The translations under genes were made by a program, and so were the position numbers. A model generated the notes under the pieces. The model was not told the DNA's origin and did no database searches. It saw nothing but the letters and a program-made list of their open reading frames with translations. A DNA stretch of 64,000 nucleotides, taken from positions 1 through 64,000 of the forward strand of contig QANT01008187.1 of the NCBI GenBank assembly GCA_003254885.1, read 5' to 3'. The DNA comes from Purshia tridentata. Taxonomy: Eukaryota; Streptophyta; Magnoliopsida; Rosales; Rosaceae. Numbering within the stretch: position 1 is the first letter of the stretch; each line of letters opens with the position of its first letter. Positions 63,322 through 64,000 of the stretch are shown here, piece by piece.

Positions 63322-63733
63322 GGTTTAATGGATAGGTTGCTCCTCTGCTCTGCTACTAAGGGGCAGTGTTAATTAGAACAGACAAATAGTTTGACAACAA
63401 ACTTTGATAGATAGACCTTGAAAAACACAGCGTATTGAGGTATTTCTTAAATCTTAGTTAAACGGTGCGCTCAGGTTTCGGCAATGGCAGAAAGAAATGG
63501 GCCTCGCCCACCTCACTTTTGGGGTACGATGGTAAAAGCCCAATTTAGTCTCATCAGTTATTTTTTTTTAAAACAAAAAATAGAATATATTAAAAGTAAG
63601 TTCACTAAAGCTCACTTTTGGACTCTTTGTACAAATAAAGCCTTTAAAATATTGCAATGCCAAATAGATTCACTTTTTACAAATGAAGCACACGTTTTAA
63701 TTCTTCCTTGTTTTAGGTGCCGAGCGTTAGGTG

Positions 63734-63768
<35 letters not shown>

Positions 63769-64000
63769 NNNNNNNNNNNNNNNNNNNNNNNNTTTTTTTT
63801 TTTTTTTTTTTGAAAATTGGGTAAATTGCTACTATGTGTAATAGTGACAATTTATAAGGTATTTTTTTAATTCAAATATCTACTGTCACATAGTAATAGT
63901 GTCACAGTGACAATTTTCAAGCACTCAACTCATTAATAGATCGGTTTATCACTGTATTTTTGGTGGGCCTACCAAATGGGTTTTGTTGTTTTGGAATTCA
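63322..64000. other. PPR gene upstream region with assembly gap
   Basis: 5' flank of the PPR gene, then AT-rich DNA with a long poly-T tract containing 24 Ns at 63769-63792. No gene recognised. Confidence 0.7.

Overview
This is a window of plant nuclear DNA from a eudicot. The genes are intron-rich with GT-AG splicing, the intergenic DNA is AT-rich, and the products are plant-specific: callose synthase, an NOI protein, a REF6-type histone demethylase, a chloroplast CbbY-like phosphatase, an MA3 translation factor and a P-class PPR protein. I could not fix the species; a rosid is a guess. Single Ns inside poly-A tracts and a 24-N gap point to a draft assembly.

Layout. On the + strand, 437-15714 holds the last 29 exons visible here of a callose synthase 10 (GSL8-type) gene whose 5' part lies outside the window; two of its introns carry decayed L1 LINE 3' ends. 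A small + strand NOI gene follows (17056-18499). On the - strand come a five-finger CCCH zinc-finger gene (19263-22407), a REF6-like histone demethylase (23849-30836) and an AP endonuclease (35423-40063). The last is divergent from a + strand CbbY-like HAD phosphatase (41025-44087). Further right are a four-MA3-domain translation regulator (- strand, 54899-57864) and an EMB1006-like PPR gene (- strand, 60650-63321) with an apparent 1-nt frameshift. From memory, the order MA3 / HAD / APE1L / REF6 / CCCH / NOI parallels Arabidopsis chromosome 3 around At3g48390-At3g48450. Chained exon lengths sum to whole reading frames for every gene except the PPR gene, which is exactly one nucleotide short.

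The unusual part is 44.9-51.6 kb, a graveyard of gene fragments. It holds a PsbY 3' fragment, an inverted copy of intron/exon 4 DNA of the neighbouring HAD gene, and a large diverged inverted duplication centred near 48,003. Each arm of the duplication carries a broken kelch-like gene and a small Lys-rich coding tail. One tail is split by a 1.29-kb Harbinger-like element with a TAA target duplication; the other arm preserves the empty site. A truncated TPR pseudogene follows. Two elements with 9-bp target duplications and terminal inverted repeats (Mutator-like signature) lie at 33.2-34.3 kb and 59.4-59.9 kb, and two hairpin-forming inverted repeats lie in callose synthase introns.

The intact genes do not form a pathway. 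They are a conserved syntenic string covering cell-plate callose, immunity-related membrane proteins, chromatin, DNA repair, a chloroplast phosphatase, translation control and organelle RNA. No tRNA, rRNA, CRISPR or prokaryote-type system was seen.
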